From positions 3,472,001 to 3,536,000 of the forward strand of contig NC_007954.1 of the NCBI RefSeq assembly GCF_000013765.1: DNA of 64,000 bases. The letters run 5' to 3'. The translations under genes were made by a program, and so were the position numbers. Below are positions 46,110 to 53,710 of the stretch, piece after piece. The notes beneath the pieces were generated by a model. It searched no databases and was not told where the DNA came from. It worked only from the letters and a program-made list of their open reading frames with translations. How positions within the stretch are numbered: position 1 is the stretch's first letter; each line of letters opens with the position of its first letter. The DNA comes from Shewanella denitrificans OS217. GTDB lineage: Bacteria; Pseudomonadota; Gammaproteobacteria; Enterobacterales; Shewanellaceae.

Positions 46110-47150
46110 ATGATGAAAACAGAACCTAGCATTAATCTTAGTCTCAAGCGGCTTGTGGAAAATCCAAGCTATGCTGACGCCTGTGACATCTTAGATGAGC
46201 GCCCCCTCGAGTTTTGGCTGCCGACCATTGAGGTAATATTAAGCCAACACCAACTAGCGAAAAAAACCGTGCTACGAATAAGCAATGGCAGTAATGCCTT
46301 ATTCGACATAGATAATGAATACATTCTAAAGCTAGTGCCACCAAACTGGGATTATCAAGGCATTAGTGAGGTGACGTCGCTAACACTGCTTAATCTGGCT
46401 AATCACTCAGAAAACCTCTCTTTAGCTGTCCCTAAAATGATCGGTTTTGGCAGAGTAGATAACTGGTTTTATGTGATTATGACTAAACTCAAAGGGCTAT
46501 CTATGGCCACTGTTTGGCCAGATCTTAATACAGCACAGAAATTGCCTCTGGTTAAACAACTCGGTCAATTTATGACAGAGCTACACCAAATAACCAGCAC
46601 ACAAGCATTCACTCCAGACCCAAGACTCAGCGTCGATTGGCCTGAGTATATTAAGGGATTAATTTCCGATAGTGTCCCAAGGCATGCTCGTAAAGGGGTT
46701 AGCCCAGAACTCGTCACCCAAATTTCTGACTATTTACAGGCTGCTGACAGTGATTTTAATGACATCCATGCAGTGTTTATTCATATGGATTTGCACCCAT
46801 GGAACTTAATGGTCGAAAAACATCATGGGCACTATCGGCTCTGCGGTGTGGTAGATTTTGGTGATGCCCTAGTGGGAAACTGTCAACTACTCGAATTAGC
46901 CACGCCAATTATTTTTGTCTGCCAAGGGAATAAAACCTTAATAGATGAGCTAGTTGCAAACTACTCGCCCCTTAATGAAGTCTATCTAGATAGGCAAGTA
47001 TTGCAGCGGCAATTAATGGCTGTCAGTTTAATTCGGCCCGCATGTGATTTTAACTTTGTGTTGCAGCAAGTGCCGCAAAGCGGCAAGCGTGATTCATGGC
47101 AGGCGATTGCAAAACAACTTTTCCCGCTATACAAAGGTCGGCCAGCGTAA
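46110..47150 (+). CDS. Aminoglycoside-phosphotransferase-fold kinase
   Basis: 346 residues. The APH/choline-kinase fold is visible: phosphate-binding region RISNGSNALFDIDNEYILKLVP (Lys for ATP), catalytic loop IHMDLHPWNLMV with HxDxxxxN, and metal-binding VVDFGDALVGN. The small-molecule substrate is not known, and resistance is only one option. Start ATGATG; no strong ribosome site. The stop TAA is itself the first part of the 29-bp palindrome that opens the repeat cluster, the same layout as the minus-strand cassette genes at 49-53 kb. Confidence 0.85.
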   Translation: MMKTEPSINLSLKRLVENPSYADACDILDERPLEFWLPTIEVILSQHQLAKKTVLRISNGSNALFDIDNEYILKLVPPNWDYQGISEVTSLTLLNLANHSENLSLAVPKMIGFGRVDNWFYVIMTKLKGLSMATVWPDLNTAQKLPLVKQLGQFMTELHQITSTQAFTPDPRLSVDWPEYIKGLISDSVPRHARKGVSPELVTQISDYLQAADSDFNDIHAVFIHMDLHPWNLMVEKHHGHYRLCGVVDFGDALVGNCQLLELATPIIFVCQGNKTLIDELVANYSPLNEVYLDRQVLQRQLMAVSLIRPACDFNFVLQQVPQSGKRDSWQAIAKQLFPLYKGRPA

Positions 47151-47177
47151 TTTAACTGTGGCACCCATAGTTAAATT
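47149..47177. repeat. 29-bp palindromic tail abutting a stop codon
   Basis: AATTTAACT (47149-47157) and AGTTAAATT (47169-47177) are exact complements around GTGGCACCCAT. The first two bases belong to the TAA stop of the kinase gene. It is 27/29 like the tail at 34181-34209 (inverted). The heptamers ATTTAAC and GTTAAAT satisfy RYYYAAC and GTTRRRY. Confidence 0.85.
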
Positions 47178-47645
47178 TTGAGTGTAGTATTTTAAATCAA
47201 TTAGTTACGAAAATTCTAAAAAGGTGGAACATAACGCTTCACCACGAGAAAGGCGAGACGACCGTTCATCGCGGCATTTGTAAGTCCTTTACATTAGACG
47301 GGATTTTTGAGCCTTGTAATGGTCATATGAATAAAATGGACCATGGCAAGCCTGGATGGCAGAGTCTCAGTTAGCTTGTTTGTACCTTAAAGAGTGTTCT
47401 GAATAAGCTCAATTGGTGATCTCGGCCATTGGACTAACGTCCCGAGTGACGCCGTCAACACGTCCCTGTGGGCTCGGGCGCAGCATCCCTGCTGCTCACG
47501 CACTCGAGCCATTTAGTCCAACACCCTCTCATTAGCTTCAGTGTTACCGTTTAGATAAAAAAATCAGCATGTTTGTGTATATGCATGATGATTAAGTGCT
47601 GGCACGTTTTTGCGCCAAAGTGAGTTTAGAAGGTGTCCAAACTCC
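47178..47645 (-). repeat. Composite C-B-A repeat, copy 1 of a tandem pair
   Basis: On the minus strand the order is C (about 47545-47640), B (47429-47521, arms TTGGACT and AGTCCAA) and A (about 47220-47365), ending in the palindromic tail. The A part still has AAGGTGGAACAT but its inner hairpin has decayed. Every B hairpin is intact. No gene. Confidence 0.82.
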
Positions 47646-48155
47646 GTTTGGATTAACGTCGTGGGGAGTTGGTGCAACCTGTGAATGTACAGTTAAGGTT
47701 AACATAGGCGTAGGTTTAGACTTTAAGAGCTAACAGATTACGCTAATGCTACAAAGGTGAGCTATGAGTTTTTGCGAGACGACCGTCTGCCCCATGGACG
47801 GGGCAGTCGAGCATACAGGGACCGTACTTGCTGCGTGTCGAAGAGCGAAAGCCATAGTAAGCCTGTATGTTAGAGTTAACTTGTTTTGGCCCCCAAAGGA
47901 TGTTTGATGTACTGGAATTAGCTTCAAGGTGATTTCGGCCATTGGACTAACAACACGAGTGACGCCGTCAACACGTCCCTGTGGGCTCGGGCGCAGCATC
48001 CCTGCTGCTAACGCACTCGAGCCATTTAGCCCAACACCCTCCCATTAGCATCAGAGTTACCGTTTAGATAAAAATCCAGCATGTTTCTGTATGTGCTTCA
48101 TGATTAAATTCTGACGCGTTTTTGTCCAAAAGTGAGTTTAAATTTCATTGCGCTG
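47646..48155 (-). repeat. Composite C-B-A repeat, copy 2 of a tandem pair
   Basis: Same module order, shifted by exactly 513 bp for B (47942-48034). The A module (about 47750-47885) has a good CCATGG-centred hairpin and opens MSFCETTVCPMDGAVEH on the plus strand after AAAGGTGAGCT. The tail (about 47665-47700) is the alternative form found at 33680-33700. Confidence 0.82.
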
Positions 48156-48270
48156 TTACATCTAGGGTAGGCCAAATTCAACTATTGAGTGCTTTCAATT
48201 TTTCAATGATTGAATAATGCCAATAAACTCACTAGGATCGGCGCATCTGTCAGCCCACAAGAATTCACCC

Positions 48271-48891
48271 ATGAATACTGAACTTTATTTTATCTACGAT
48301 TCCCACTGCCCTTGGAGCTATGCCGCCACCCCTTTAGTGAACGCATTACAAGCAGCCTACCCCGAAATGAAGGTTAACTTGTTGCACAGCGCCCATTACA
48401 TAGGCAAAGACAGTGCAGGTGAAGAGCAGATGCAGGCGGCTGCGAGAATAAGCGGACTTAAATTTGGTCGCGATCACATTCGCTACGCCAACAGCCCTAA
48501 AAGCTCGATAAAAACCGCAAACTTTATGGCATGGTTACAGGACAAGCAGGCCGATAAGCAATTGGCCGTGCTCAATGCATTGCAAAGAGCCCATTTCATC
48601 GAAGGTAGCCCACTGGACAATAAACACGATTTCACTGCCATAGTGGAAACCTTTAAGCTGTCACCCTCCAATAAAGTGTTTAAAGACGAGCTCAGCATGG
48701 ACGCGGAATACGCACTAGACGGCATTGAAGAAATTCAACAGGTGATAGGCACCACAGGCTTTCCTGTGCTAGTGATGACCTTAGACGATAACGCCATCTT
48801 TATCGACCACTCAAAATACTTAAGCAGTCCTCATGCCGTCGTCGCTGCGGTTGAAAAAGAAATTGCCGTATTGAAATTAGCCAAAGAATAA
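48271..48891 (+). CDS. DsbA-family thioredoxin-fold protein
   Basis: About 206 residues from ATG 48271 (MNTELYFIYDSHCPWSYAATPLVNALQ). An upstream ATG at 48217 adds 18 residues; neither has a good ribosome site. It has the thioredoxin strand-loop-helix with CPWS, one Cys only where oxidoreductases have CxxC, and the cis-Pro segment GTTGFPVLVM near residue 164. There is no signal peptide. It belongs to the DsbA/FrnE-like cytoplasmic group. With one Cys it may act as a glutathione-type or isomerase-like enzyme. Confidence 0.85.
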   Translation: MNTELYFIYDSHCPWSYAATPLVNALQAAYPEMKVNLLHSAHYIGKDSAGEEQMQAAARISGLKFGRDHIRYANSPKSSIKTANFMAWLQDKQADKQLAVLNALQRAHFIEGSPLDNKHDFTAIVETFKLSPSNKVFKDELSMDAEYALDGIEEIQQVIGTTGFPVLVMTLDDNAIFIDHSKYLSSPHAVVAAVEKEIAVLKLAKE

Positions 48892-48974
48892 AGCGAATAA
48901 ACACTATCAAAATACCAAGGTTTTGGACTGTGTCTTACCCCAAGATTTAATGACCTCAAGCCTGATGCAAGAAA

Positions 48975-48999
48975 GCTGTGAGCACAGGGTGCTCACAGC
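48975..48999 (+). terminator. Hairpin after the DsbA-like gene
   Basis: GCTGTGAGCAC (48975-48985) pairs with GTGCTCACAGC (48989-48999) over AGG; only a short T stretch follows. Confidence 0.6.
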
Positions 49000-49094
49000 C
49001 TCATATTTACGACGTTTTCCCGCCTTTTGCCTCAGCTTTGCTATCCGCCTTATGCTCAAGCAAGATTAAGGAATTTCACTGCTAAAGGGGCAAT

Positions 49095-49190
49095 ATGACA
49101 TGAGCGGCGTGGCTCATCTTTTTAGCTTTTGTGTTAACAGTTAACTTCAAAGCATTAAAGCCAACTATTCATGCTGGCTCGATCGCTAAT
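49095..49190 (+). repeat. Partial A module and diverged tail
   Basis: Keeps the 3' half: CATCTTTTTAGCTTTTGTGT, TTAACTTCAAAGCATTAAAG and TTCATGCTGGCTCGATCG, then TTAGTC. The GTTAA end is lost. It lies 20 bp after the stop (minus strand) of the gene at 49212-49589. Confidence 0.65.
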
Positions 49191-49211
49191 TTCGTTAGTC
49201 TAATGCCCGTG

Positions 49212-49589
49212 TTATTTTTCATTAACTTCACAATATACTTTTTTATAAACTTGATAAATATTAACTGACCACAACACATCTACCACAATTAAAAGTAACA
49301 TTGCGCCAAAAAAGTCAAACCACCCCATCAATAATGAATACATACCTGTTAAAGCATAGACTAAAAAGAAGTTCTGCTTAAATTCATCATCGTATCTTAG
49401 TAGCTTGAGCTCTTCGCCAGAAATAAACGTTAACAAAAAAATAACGGCAAACACTCCAACACCAACAACATCGCTTAAAAATACAAAATACAAGGTAAAT
49501 TGCATTGAGAAAACAGGTATCCCGGCAATTTTTACGAAAAAAAATGGTTCAAGAAGCTCAGCATTCCTATAAGGATTTTTTAAATTCAT
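49212..49589 (-). CDS. Hypothetical membrane protein (cassette gene)
   Basis: I chose ATG 49589 (MNLKNPYRNAELLEPFFFVKIAG), giving 125 residues; the frame runs open up to a GTG at 49652 that lies inside the preceding palindromic tail. There are three or four hydrophobic helices (IPVFSMQFTLYFVFLSDVVGVGVFAVIFLLTF, FFLVYALTGMYSLLMGWFDFFGAMLLLIVVDVLW). No family was recognised. The sequence is AT-rich and the gene is bounded by repeat tails on both sides. Confidence 0.55.
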   Translation of the reverse strand: MNLKNPYRNAELLEPFFFVKIAGIPVFSMQFTLYFVFLSDVVGVGVFAVIFLLTFISGEELKLLRYDDEFKQNFFLVYALTGMYSLLMGWFDFFGAMLLLIVVDVLWSVNIYQVYKKVYCEVNEK

Positions 49590-49661
49590 AATAATACCAA
49601 CATCAAACAACAATCTGGCTAAGTCACTATAAATTTTTACTCTGGGTTGCACCGTTAAACC

Positions 49662-49823
49662 TTAGTTTCCAAAGTGCCACACCATAAAAATTATGATTAC
49701 CAGATAGAATATAAAAACCACCACATTTGAAGCCACACTCTTGCTGACTTGTTGTGTGCTGAACTCTTCATTTTCTTTAATGTCCTTAAAGTTTAATGAT
49801 GAAATGCACAGTGGCAAGCCAGT
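49662..49823 (-). other. In-frame extension of the MreB-like gene beyond its amber stop
   Basis: After TAG (49824-49826) the same frame continues for 53 codons: a polar part (SSLNFKDIKENEEFSTQQ) and a hydrophobic helix (SNVVVFIFYLVIIIFMVW), ending at TAA 49662-49664. Two bases later the repeat tail begins (TTTAACGGTGCAACCC). The position of this second stop, flush against the tail as in other cassettes, suggests that the original gene ended here and that TAG is a secondary nonsense change. Confidence 0.55.
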
Positions 49824-50252
49824 CTATAGCTTAACTTCAATTGCACCTGCCCCTACAGCAAGCTCTCTAAAGGCTCGCTTCTCTATCATAGTTAAGCCAC
49901 CTTCAGTTTTTTCCATCGGATGGATGATGACTTTTGGCCTTGGACGCAATGACTTAATATTACTCAGTTTAGTAAAAGCATATTGAAGTAACTTTTCGCC
50001 AACATAAAAATCTGAGAACAAGACTCTAGGGTGAGAAAATGGATTGACTGATATTTCGTTTGAGGCTAGATGTTGATTGGCTATGCTACCTATTCCCGAG
50101 ATGATCTTTTCACCTTTATCAAATATTTTTATGATGACATAAGGGGCATCGTCAAAGACCTCACCAGTGGATATATCTGTAACCTTAAGCCTGTTCTCCC
50201 ATATCTGTACATAGAGAACGGATGCAAAATGAGAAAGTATCCTTGTTAACAT
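49824..50252 (-). CDS. MreB-like N-terminal domain protein, probably truncated
   Basis: 142 residues. MLTRILSHFASVLYVQIWENRLKVTDISTG aligns with the MreB start, HPRVLFSDFYVGEKLLQYAF with MreB's DG-IADF-VTEKMLQHFI region, and IEKRAFRELAVGAGAIEVKL with [20 protein letters not shown]. Only the first actin subdomain is present; the ATP-binding phosphate loops of full MreB are absent or altered. GAGGAT precedes the ATG. An amber codon ends it, with an open frame continuing beyond. The product may be a non-polymerising MreB paralog. Its role is unknown. Confidence 0.68.
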   Translation of the reverse strand: MLTRILSHFASVLYVQIWENRLKVTDISTGEVFDDAPYVIIKIFDKGEKIISGIGSIANQHLASNEISVNPFSHPRVLFSDFYVGEKLLQYAFTKLSNIKSLRPRPKVIIHPMEKTEGGLTMIEKRAFRELAVGAGAIEVKL

Positions 50253-50336
50253 TCAATGTATCCTCGACAACTCATGTCGTTTAAAGTGACTCAAAATAAT
50301 TGACTACAATCTATTCAAAAAAGCAACTATCCAACA

Positions 50337-50363
50337 AATTTAACAGTGGACGGGCCGTTAATT
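50337..50363. repeat. Palindromic tail after the DUF2071 gene
   Basis: On the minus strand AATTAACGGCCCG follows the TAG stop at once and the right end is CTGTTAAATT. It is a shortened relative (27 bp) of the 29-bp tail; no A module follows here. Confidence 0.75.
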
Positions 50364-51206
50364 CTACTTCAGCACTTTTGGCGGTAAATAAATAGTAAAT
50401 TCGTTTAAAGGTTCAATCAGTACGCTATGTGCTATTTGTTGCTCTTCTTGAGTGACTAAGCCCAAGCGTGACAACAAGCCAAAACTAGCCGATTTGAGGT
50501 TTGCGGATGCAACCTTTAATTGCTTATGCCACACACGATACGTACCTAACTTACCATCGCGGCGATGATAAAAACCTGCTAATGGGTGAGTTAAATACAC
50601 AAGTCCGGTTTCGGTATCAGGAAAACCAGATAGCTCAAATTGGGCATCTTTAGTTTGAGTTAATTCAACACTCGCAGGCGCCCAAGTCGCATCAGTGGTC
50701 ATTTTATATTTAAGGTATATTTGCTGTGATTCATCAAAATCACAATCAAATTTAACGTCACCACTATACCAAGGTAAATTCCAGAGAAATTTAGGTACTG
50801 CAAGTGTCCATGAGTCTAAGGTGGTACCGAGGAACCAAACACAACGTTCATTTGTTTCTTTATCAATAATATAAATTCGATAGTTAGTTTGGCCCATAGT
50901 AAATTTTGGAAATGGATAAACCGCTGAAGTGAAATCCACATCGATAAAAGGCACGACTGAAATTAGCGCTTTTTCTACCCCATCAATTTGCAAGCAATCT
51001 AATTTAAACCTGTCAGGAAAGAGACCATCGAATCTAGAAGGATCGACTGCGTAAGTAATTATCGCAAAGTGCTGTAATTTGCATAGAAGATCAATCCCTT
51101 TAGGGGATGGTTTCGGGTGTATAAAATTGATTAACTTTAGTGATTCCAACGCAAAACCTTCCTTGAAATATAATGCCTTAGTATTAGCACAAATGCCGAT
51201 CGACAT
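50364..51206 (-). CDS. DUF2071 family protein (cassette gene)
   Basis: Up to 280 residues from ATG 51206, but AAGGAAGG 7 nt before a TTG at 51149 makes MESLKLINFIHPKPSPKG the more likely start (261 residues). The body shows DUF2071 (YqjF-like) features: LQHFAIITYAVDPSRFDGLFPDRFKLD, ALISVVPFIDVDF, TNYRIYIID, VWFLGTTLDSW and THPLAGFYHRRDG. The family is of unknown function with a beta-rich fold. It is the largest gene in the 49-54 kb block. Repeat tails lie both in front of and behind it. Confidence 0.78.
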   Translation of the reverse strand: MSIGICANTKALYFKEGFALESLKLINFIHPKPSPKGIDLLCKLQHFAIITYAVDPSRFDGLFPDRFKLDCLQIDGVEKALISVVPFIDVDFTSAVYPFPKFTMGQTNYRIYIIDKETNERCVWFLGTTLDSWTLAVPKFLWNLPWYSGDVKFDCDFDESQQIYLKYKMTTDATWAPASVELTQTKDAQFELSGFPDTETGLVYLTHPLAGFYHRRDGKLGTYRVWHKQLKVASANLKSASFGLLSRLGLVTQEEQQIAHSVLIEPLNEFTIYLPPKVLK

Positions 51207-51224
51207 CCTAAGATAGTTTATAAA

Positions 51225-51255
51225 ATTTTATGCTGGGTGGCACCGTTAATTCGCA
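51225..51255. repeat. Tail motif upstream of the DUF2071 gene
   Basis: TGCTGGGTGGCACCGTTAAT on the plus strand; the AATTAACGGTGCC heptamer end points to the preceding (51.3 kb) cassette. The right arm is degenerate (AAAATTTTAT). Confidence 0.75.
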
Positions 51256-51286
51256 GGTTGGTTAAGCTAATCTCAAAATACACATA

Positions 51287-51315
51287 AAAAAACGGCCCTC
51301 TGTGGGCCGTTTTTT
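51287..51315. terminator. Strong intrinsic terminator inside the repeat cluster
   Basis: AAAAAACGGCCC (51287-51298) pairs with GGGCCGTTTTTT (51304-51315) over TCTGT. There is no obvious gene on either side for about 90 bp; it may be the remnant of a lost cassette gene's end. Confidence 0.85.
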
Positions 51316-51329
51316 TTGCTCTGCTGACG

Positions 51330-51690
51330 CCATGGAATGAATGGCCGTCTCGCAACACCTCATGGAGAAACGCCATAGCTCACCTTTTTAGCTTTTTTGT
51401 TTGCTGTTAATTTAAAAGCATAAAACAAAAAATTTTAAACTGGATGATACCGAAGAACATGGCATACGGACTCGCCATGACACCTCACTCATCGACACGC
51501 GTGCTTTTTGAAAACAGAAGGTACCTGTAGCTCACTTCGACGTCCAATTTCTTAAACAAGAAGTAGACGGTCACTTCACGAAACATCATGGTTCACCTAT
51601 TTAGCTTTGGTGTAATCTGTTAACTTAAAAACATAAAGCGAAAATTTCATGCTGGGGAATTTAAAATGGGTTACACCATTAATTCAGCTT
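51330..51690 (+). repeat. Two A modules in tandem, one degenerate
   Basis: About 51330-51450 keeps GGCCGTCTCGC, the CATAGCTCACCTTTTTAGC end and TTAAAAGCATAAAAC. About 51465-51690 has the head GGCATACGGACTCGCCATG, the CATCATGGTTCACCTATTTAGC end and a longer tail containing GGTTACACCATTAATT. The inner CGTCCAT hairpin of the second copy is replaced by AAGAAGTAGACGG. The tail lies about 75 bp from the stop of the next gene. Confidence 0.75.
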
Positions 51691-51762
51691 GCACGTAAAT
51701 CAACTTTGAGCAGCCATTTTTTTAAATTTTATTCTGCCCATTAGCTAAGCCAGTTCAGACGA

Positions 51763-52188
51763 CTAACCTATTCCTGATAATTCACTCAAACCAGGAAAGT
51801 TATTAATAGGACTACGAAAAAACCATCCAGTAAACAACATAAGACCAAGGGAAATAGCATCAATTAACCATACAAACACTGTAATTTGATACTTTTTCTT
51901 GTTTGGCCAACGTTCCCATTTGGCTTCAACTAACTTGAAGGACTTGCCATTTGTTGTTTTGCCATAAATAAACCTCTCTATAGTTAGTATTCCTAGAGCA
52001 CCTATTATTAAAGCTCCACCCTTTTCAATAGATGTAAAGTGCACCACTATTATAATGAATGACGCTAGCCATAAAACCAATGGCAGAGAAACGCAACGTT
52101 TCGTATATATATCAATATTAACATCGCAATGATTCTTTATATGTTGTAACTTAGCTAAATAAGCTAAAGCATAGGCATTTTCAAACAC
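51763..52188 (-). CDS. Hypothetical membrane protein (cassette gene)
   Basis: 141 residues from GTG 52188 with AGAGGT upstream. A His/Cys-containing N-terminal segment (LQHIKNHCDVNIDIYTKRC) leads into three hydrophobic helices (LPLVLWLASFIIIVVHFTS, GGALIIGALGILTIERFIYG, YQITVFVWLIDAISLGLMLFTGW). No family was recognised. AT-rich, minus strand, with repeat tails on both flanks. Confidence 0.6.
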   Translation of the reverse strand: MFENAYALAYLAKLQHIKNHCDVNIDIYTKRCVSLPLVLWLASFIIIVVHFTSIEKGGALIIGALGILTIERFIYGKTTNGKSFKLVEAKWERWPNKKKYQITVFVWLIDAISLGLMLFTGWFFRSPINNFPGLSELSGIG

Positions 52189-52348
52189 TACTTACCTCTA
52201 TGGCATTCAATTATTTTTGCCAGTCATTGTAAAACAATAACATTACGCTATTTTTGGATGTGTTCAAGTAAGGTTAAGGCATTTTACAGATTGAAGGTCG
52301 ATACGATGTGAACTTATGACTTCTGATTAGCTAAATAGGTGGATTTCA

Positions 52349-52633
52349 TTAATAAAATAAAACGACAACGTCACGCTGGGTGGCACAGTTAATTGTTATC
52401 GCCGAACTCGACTTGACCCGTTTTTTATATTGGTCACCCTCGTTATAAGCTGCGGTTGTCGAGATCATTTCGAGTAACTGCTCACCAAGGTAGATTTCTA
52501 AGGTTAAAAACTTTATCCACTTCCAAAGCGATATATTTTCGCTTCTCCCCCTAAAAATCAGTGAAAAGATACTATCTCTCAAACTGTGTCCTCCTATCTG
52601 AATAACAAGATCTGGCCTGCCATGGTAAAACAC
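52349..52633 (-). CDS. Doubtful small ORF, C-terminus inside a repeat tail
   Basis: 94 residues from GTG at 52633, without a ribosome site and starting next to the A-module head. Residues 1-about 77 (RPDLVIQIGGHSLRDSIFSLIFRGRSENISLWKWIKFL) have no recognisable domain. The last 14 residues are encoded by the repeat tail (52360-52395), so if it is a real cassette gene a frameshift has carried it past its own stop. It may be a remnant. Confidence 0.3.
   Translation of the reverse strand: MFYHGRPDLVIQIGGHSLRDSIFSLIFRGRSENISLWKWIKFLTLEIYLGEQLLEMISTTAAYNEGDQYKKRVKSSSAITINCATQRDVVVLFY
52360..52395. repeat. Tail motif (GCTGGGTGGCACAGTTAATT)
   Basis: Plus-strand CACGCTGGGTGGCACAGTTA matches tails at 52805 and 51235 nearly exactly. 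A short A remnant (TAGCTAAATAGGTGG) precedes it. Confidence 0.75.
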
Positions 52634-52639
52634 TGAAAT

Positions 52640-52830
52640 TCAGCATACAGGCTTGCCATAGCATTCACTCAACAACACGCAGCAAGTATCTCCATGTATG
52701 ATCGAACATCCCGTCCATGGGATGAACGGTCGTCTCGCAAATTGCCATGGTTCACCTTTTTAGCTTCTGTGTAACCTATTAACTTAAAAGCATAAAACAC
52801 AAACTTTACGCTGGGTGGCACCGTTAATTG
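52640..52830 (+). repeat. Full A module with tail
   Basis: Head GCATACAGGCTTGCCATAGC, inner CATCCCGTCCATGGGATG hairpin, CCATGGTTCACCTTTTTAGC, then TTAAAAGCATAAAACAC and tail GCTGGGTGGCACCGTTAATT. On the minus strand AAAAAGGTGAACC-ATG opens a 26-codon frame (MAICETTVHPMGRDVRSYME). Confidence 0.83.
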
Positions 52831-52853
52831 TTTATTTTGTCTAAGATCGTACA

Positions 52854-53186
52854 CTAGTGTAATAATAAGTGATAATTTCTACGCACAACGAAGTATGCTT
52901 CCCGTAACATTTTCAAATGCTCTATTTGGGCCGCCGTTGAGTTAAAAGTAAGCGTAACATCACCTCGCCCCATTATAATATCGAAATCGGTATCGAACGA
53001 ATCTCCCTCATTCTTCCGATAGTAGTTGTAAAACTCTTCAGGTATTGGCACACATACGATTTTTCCCGATTTAAGGTATATTCCAATATGACAGATGGGC
53101 ATTTTAACGGGTTTACGAAGATATTTTATCTGTAACGGCGAAACAGAGTAATCATACGGTATAAAATCGTCATATAAACCAGCCAT
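52854..53186 (-). CDS. Hypothetical protein (cassette gene)
   Basis: 110 residues, no membrane segment. MAGLYDDFIPYDYSVSPLQIKYLRKPVKMPICHIGIYLKSGKIVCVPIPEE is mostly beta, followed by helices with basic and aromatic residues (IEHLKMLREAYFVVRRNYHLLL). No family was recognised. It lies 15 bp after the next gene upstream and is probably cotranslated with it. A repeat tail starts about 25 bp after the stop. Confidence 0.55.
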   Translation of the reverse strand: MAGLYDDFIPYDYSVSPLQIKYLRKPVKMPICHIGIYLKSGKIVCVPIPEEFYNYYRKNEGDSFDTDFDIIMGRGDVTLTFNSTAAQIEHLKMLREAYFVVRRNYHLLLH

Positions 53187-53201
53187 ATTAGAGAAATCAA
53201 T

Positions 53202-53543
53202 TTAAAACTCTTCAACGCTATCATTAGTGGCAATTGCTATATTTAGTTCGTCACCTTGAAGGGGGAAAATGTCTGCATTGCTAGAATGGACCAAGTAACC
53301 ATAGTTGTTATCGTTAAACTCTGGTTCACACCAGAAAGCCTTCTTTTTTACGACTCGAACATGATCAACTTCAACTACAGAATCCTTATGATTTCTAAGT
53401 CTCAATTTTAACGAATTGTTTTTCACTATCACATTAGCTTTAATGCTTGGGCGCTTCTGGTACCACCAAAAAATAAAAGGAATGATTGCGCCGAATACAC
53501 TGACATAAGGAGCCATATTGATTAATGTAGTCACAAAATTCAT
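53202..53543 (-). CDS. Hypothetical membrane-anchored protein (cassette gene)
   Basis: 113 residues. The N-terminal helix MNFVTTLINMAPYVSVFGAIIPFIFWWYQ is one membrane anchor, followed by basic KRPSIKANVIVKNNSLKLRLRNHKDSVVEVDHVRVVKKK, a beta-rich small domain. GAGGG precedes the ATG. It pairs with the gene downstream. No family was recognised. Confidence 0.6.
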   Translation of the reverse strand: MNFVTTLINMAPYVSVFGAIIPFIFWWYQKRPSIKANVIVKNNSLKLRLRNHKDSVVEVDHVRVVKKKAFWCEPEFNDNNYGYLVHSSNADIFPLQGDELNIAIATNDSVEEF

Positions 53544-53710
53544 TCCAACCCTCTTCGTTTTTCAGCGGTGGTTAAGTATAGGCAAGCACAAGATAACAGA
53601 AAAAAAGATGTGCGAGAAAGATGAGATGCGTGAACTTATATCATTTAGAAACAAATAGTGCTGCTGCAAGACTGTCCATGCCAAGAAGTAGCTAAAGTTT
53701 CTTGACCTTG

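Noticed and set aside
46110..47150. Aminoglycoside resistance gene
   Set aside because: The kinase fold is clear but it is not close to any named resistance enzyme by motifs I can judge; called only as fold family.
47429..48034. CRISPR-like pair of repeats
   Set aside because: Only two copies, 93 bp each and 513 bp apart, without short uniform spacers or cas genes.
49010..49070. Minus-strand remnant reading EHKADSKAEAKGGKTS before a stop
   Set aside because: It may be the last residues of a lost gene, but the frame is closed 7 codons upstream and no homology is recognised.
49662..49826. Programmed amber decoding (pyrrolysine or designed read-through) in the MreB-like gene
   Set aside because: No pyl genes or downstream structure are visible; a simple nonsense change explains the data.
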